A DNA stretch of 15,909 nucleotides, from positions 1 to 15,909 of the forward strand of contig CAMEIZ010000021.1 of the NCBI GenBank assembly GCA_945919165.1, given 5' to 3'. The position numbers were made by a program, and so were the translations under genes. Under the pieces are notes generated by a model. The model did not search any database, was not told the origin of the DNA, and saw only the letters and a list, made by a program, of their open reading frames with translations. The stretch's first letter is position 1. Each line of letters begins with the position of its first letter. The DNA is from an uncultured Traorella sp. Lineage in GTDB: Bacteria > Bacillota_I > Bacilli_A > Erysipelotrichales > Erysipelotrichaceae. Positions 14,420 to 15,909 of the stretch are shown here, one piece after another.

Positions 14420-15484
14420 ATGGAAAAGAATATTGTATTATCTGCAAAAGATATCGAAGTCAAGTTCCAGGTTAGATCTCGTATATTAACTGCAATTCGC
14501 AATATCTCACTTGATATTTATGAAGGTGAAACAATTGCTATTGTTGGTGAGTCTGGATCAGGAAAATCAGTTTTTACAAAAACATTTACTGGAATGCTCG
14601 AAACAAATGGAACCATTTCAAATGGATCTGTTATGTTTGAAGGTATGGATTTAACAAAATTAAAAACGGATAAAGATTGGGAAGGAATCCGTGGAGCAAA
14701 GATTTCTACAGTGTTCCAGGACCCAATGACATCACTGAATCCAGTTCGTACGATTGGATATCAGATTTCTGAAGTTATTATTAAACATCAGAAAAAATCA
14801 AAAGAAGAAGCAAAACAAATGGCAATCAAGCTGATGGAAGAAGTTGGTATTCCAAATGCTGCTAACCGTTATGACGAATATCCATTCCAGTATTCTGGAG
14901 GAATGCGTCAGCGTATTGTAATCGCGATTGCTTTGGCATGCCGTCCAAAGATCCTCATTTGCGACGAACCTACTACAGCTCTGGATGTTACGATTCAGGC
15001 ACAAATCCTAAAACTAATCAAAGATCTTCAAAAAGAATATGGATATACCACTGTGTATATCACTCATGATTTAGGTGTAGTTGCAAATGTTGCAGATCGA
15101 GTAGCCGTTATGTATGCTGGACAAATCATTGAGATTGGTAATGCTGACGAAATCTTCTATACTCCTAAGCATCCATATACTTGGGCTCTGCTGTCTAGTT
15201 TGCCTCAGCTTGGAATAAAAGGTGAAGAACTTTATGCCATCACAGGAACACCACCATCACTTTATGATAAAGTGATTGGGGACGCTTTTGCGCCAAGAAA
15301 TCCATATGCGATGAAAATTGATTTTGAGGAAGAACCGCCAATGTTTAAGATTAGTGAATCTCACTATGCCAAAACATGGCTGTTAGATCCTCGAGCACCA
15401 AAAGTTGAACCGCCAAAAACAATCCAGAACCTTCATCAGAGATTGCTTACACTGACGGATGAAAGAGGTGACTATCATGGCTAA
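14420..15484 (+). CDS. oppD: Oligopeptide transporter ATPase OppD (AmiE type)
   Basis: OppD is one of the two ATPases powering peptide import at the inner membrane face. The 354-residue protein has all ABC motifs: Walker A GESGSGKS (43-50), Q-loop Gln100, signature YSGGMRQR (158-165), Walker B ILICDEP (178-184) and switch ITHD (His216). The C-terminal oligopeptide-ATPase extension follows from HPYTWALLSSLP (251-262). The cysteines of the FeS-type OppD/DppD tail (GCxFAPRCPYA) are absent. The sequence reads GDAFAPRNPYAM (287-298), as in streptococcal AmiE, which supports the Ami subtype. AGGAGG (14408-14413) overlaps the oppC stop. The 3' end overlaps oppF by 8 bases. The gene appears intact, although its partner OppF is not. 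Confidence 0.95.
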   Translation: MEKNIVLSAKDIEVKFQVRSRILTAIRNISLDIYEGETIAIVGESGSGKSVFTKTFTGMLETNGTISNGSVMFEGMDLTKLKTDKDWEGIRGAKISTVFQDPMTSLNPVRTIGYQISEVIIKHQKKSKEEAKQMAIKLMEEVGIPNAANRYDEYPFQYSGGMRQRIVIAIALACRPKILICDEPTTALDVTIQAQILKLIKDLQKEYGYTTVYITHDLGVVANVADRVAVMYAGQIIEIGNADEIFYTPKHPYTWALLSSLPQLGIKGEELYAITGTPPSLYDKVIGDAFAPRNPYAMKIDFEEEPPMFKISESHYAKTWLLDPRAPKVEPPKTIQNLHQRLLTLTDERGDYHG

Positions 15485-15749
15485 TGAAAAAGAAGTAATT
15501 TTATCAGTCAAGGATCTTGAAGTTACATTCGGAAGCGGTAAGAAAACATTTACAGCTGTTCAGGATATTAACTTTGATGTATATAAAGGTGAAACATTTT
15601 CGCTTGTAGGTGAATCTGGTTCAGGTAAGACAACCATTGGTCGAGCTATTATTCGTATCAATCCAGCTACTAAAGAAAAAAGTGAAATTGCTGCAAGCAA
15701 ATCTGTAAAATTTAAAGCTAGCAAAGCTTTGAAAGACGCTGTTAAGTAA
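15477..15749 (+). pseudogene. oppF: Truncated OppF (AmiF) ATPase remnant with Lys/Ala tail
   Basis: OppF should be the second ATPase of the transporter, normally a bit over 300 residues. Here only 90 are encoded. Residues 1-62 match the family well, from ILSVKDLEVTF to Walker A GESGSGKT (45-52) and IGRAIIRIN. From about residue 63 the sequence changes to a Lys/Ala/Ser-rich tail (PATKEKSEIAASKSVKFKAS and on to residue 90) and stops. The Q-loop, signature, Walker B, switch His and C-terminal extension are all missing, so it cannot be a working ATPase. An internal deletion that joined the N-terminus to a native C-terminal extension would explain it, but the tail's origin is not proven. ATG 15477 is set by AGAGGTGA (15464-15471). 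The in-frame ATG at 15459 precedes that ribosome site. A small functional protein is a less likely alternative. Confidence 0.8.
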
Positions 15750-15778
15750 GAAGATTCGATAATGAATCTTCTTTTTTT
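15750..15778 (+). terminator. Terminator of the opp operon
   Basis: GAAGATTC (15750-15757) and GAATCTTC (15764-15771) form a perfect 8-bp stem with a GATAAT loop and a seven-T run. The stem begins with the base right after the oppF stop codon. Confidence 0.95.
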
Positions 15779-15779
15779 A

Positions 15780-15788
15780 TGTTATAAT
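15780..15788 (+). promoter_or_regulatory. Extended -10 promoter of ppaC
   Basis: TG-T-TATAAT (15780-15788) is a consensus extended -10 directly after the opp terminator. No clear -35 is present, and its expected position lies within the terminator hairpin. Transcription would begin near 15795, about 32 bases before the ATG. Confidence 0.65.
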
Positions 15789-15826
15789 ATTATATACAAA
15801 ATTAAGATAATTGAGAGGAGAATTCG

Positions 15827-15909
15827 ATGAGTTTACCAATTTATGTAATTGGACACAAAAACCCTGATACAGATTCAATTTGCGCTGCTTTAGCTCTTGC
15901 AGAATTAAA
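15827..15909 (+). CDS. ppaC: Manganese-dependent inorganic pyrophosphatase, 5' end only
   Basis: The first 27 complete codons are present before the window ends. The product begins MSLPIYVIGHKNPDTDSICA. GHKNPDTDS is the first metal-binding motif of the DHH-family (family II) pyrophosphatases, with the His and Asp residues that bind the manganese pair and hydrolyse pyrophosphate to drive biosynthesis. The same motif also occurs in other DHH phosphoesterases, but the IGHKNPDTDSICAALA wording is typical of PpaC. AGAGGAG (15814-15820) is the ribosome site with six bases spacing. Confidence 0.9.
   Translation, partial: MSLPIYVIGHKNPDTDSICAALALAEL

Noticed and set aside
14420..15484. OppD as defective because the C-terminal Cys cluster is missing
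   Set aside because: AmiE-type OppD proteins of Gram-positives also lack these cysteines. All ATPase motifs are intact.

Overview
The window is AT-rich DNA from a low-GC Gram-positive bacterium. Erysipelotrichales is the best guess, from the 5S rRNA tail, the Ami-type oligopeptide transporter, the T-box leader and the strong AGGAGG-type ribosome sites. I could not test this by search. All recognised genes lie on the + strand, and nothing suggests phage, transposon or CRISPR content.

Positions 1-55 are the 3' tip of a 5S rRNA and the terminator of an rRNA operon. A tightly packed housekeeping cluster follows at 112-3808: a FemABX peptidoglycan-bridge aminoacyltransferase, then tsaE, tsaB, rimI and tsaD. 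Neighbouring genes overlap by 4 to 8 bases throughout. TsaE, TsaB and TsaD make the t6A37 modification of ANN-decoding tRNAs, and RimI acetylates ribosomal protein S18. The redox regulator rex follows with its own extended -10 promoter.

A complete T-box riboswitch then controls asnS. Its specifier (AAC), its variable antiterminator base (TGGC, matching G73 of tRNA-Asn) and the downstream gene all agree on asparagine. After a strong terminator come a membrane-anchored, apparently catalytically dead Amidase_3-like protein and a YdiF-type ABC-F ATPase, one base apart.

Positions 9837-15749 hold an oligopeptide ABC transporter operon of the streptococcal AmiACDEF type (oppABCDF). oppB, oppC and oppD are intact. 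oppA is split by a frameshift at about 10069-10074 that also removes a few conserved residues. oppF keeps only its first ~62 residues (through Walker A) plus an unrelated-looking Lys/Ala tail, then stops at a clean terminator. If the sequence is correct, the system has lost both its lipoprotein receptor and one ATPase subunit. The window ends in the first 27 codons of ppaC, a manganese-dependent inorganic pyrophosphatase.

Most of the window is ordinary core genome. The items most worth a second look are the zinc-site-less amidase with a perfect inverted repeat at its promoter, the two lesions in the opp operon, and the eight cysteines in the extracellular domain of OppB.
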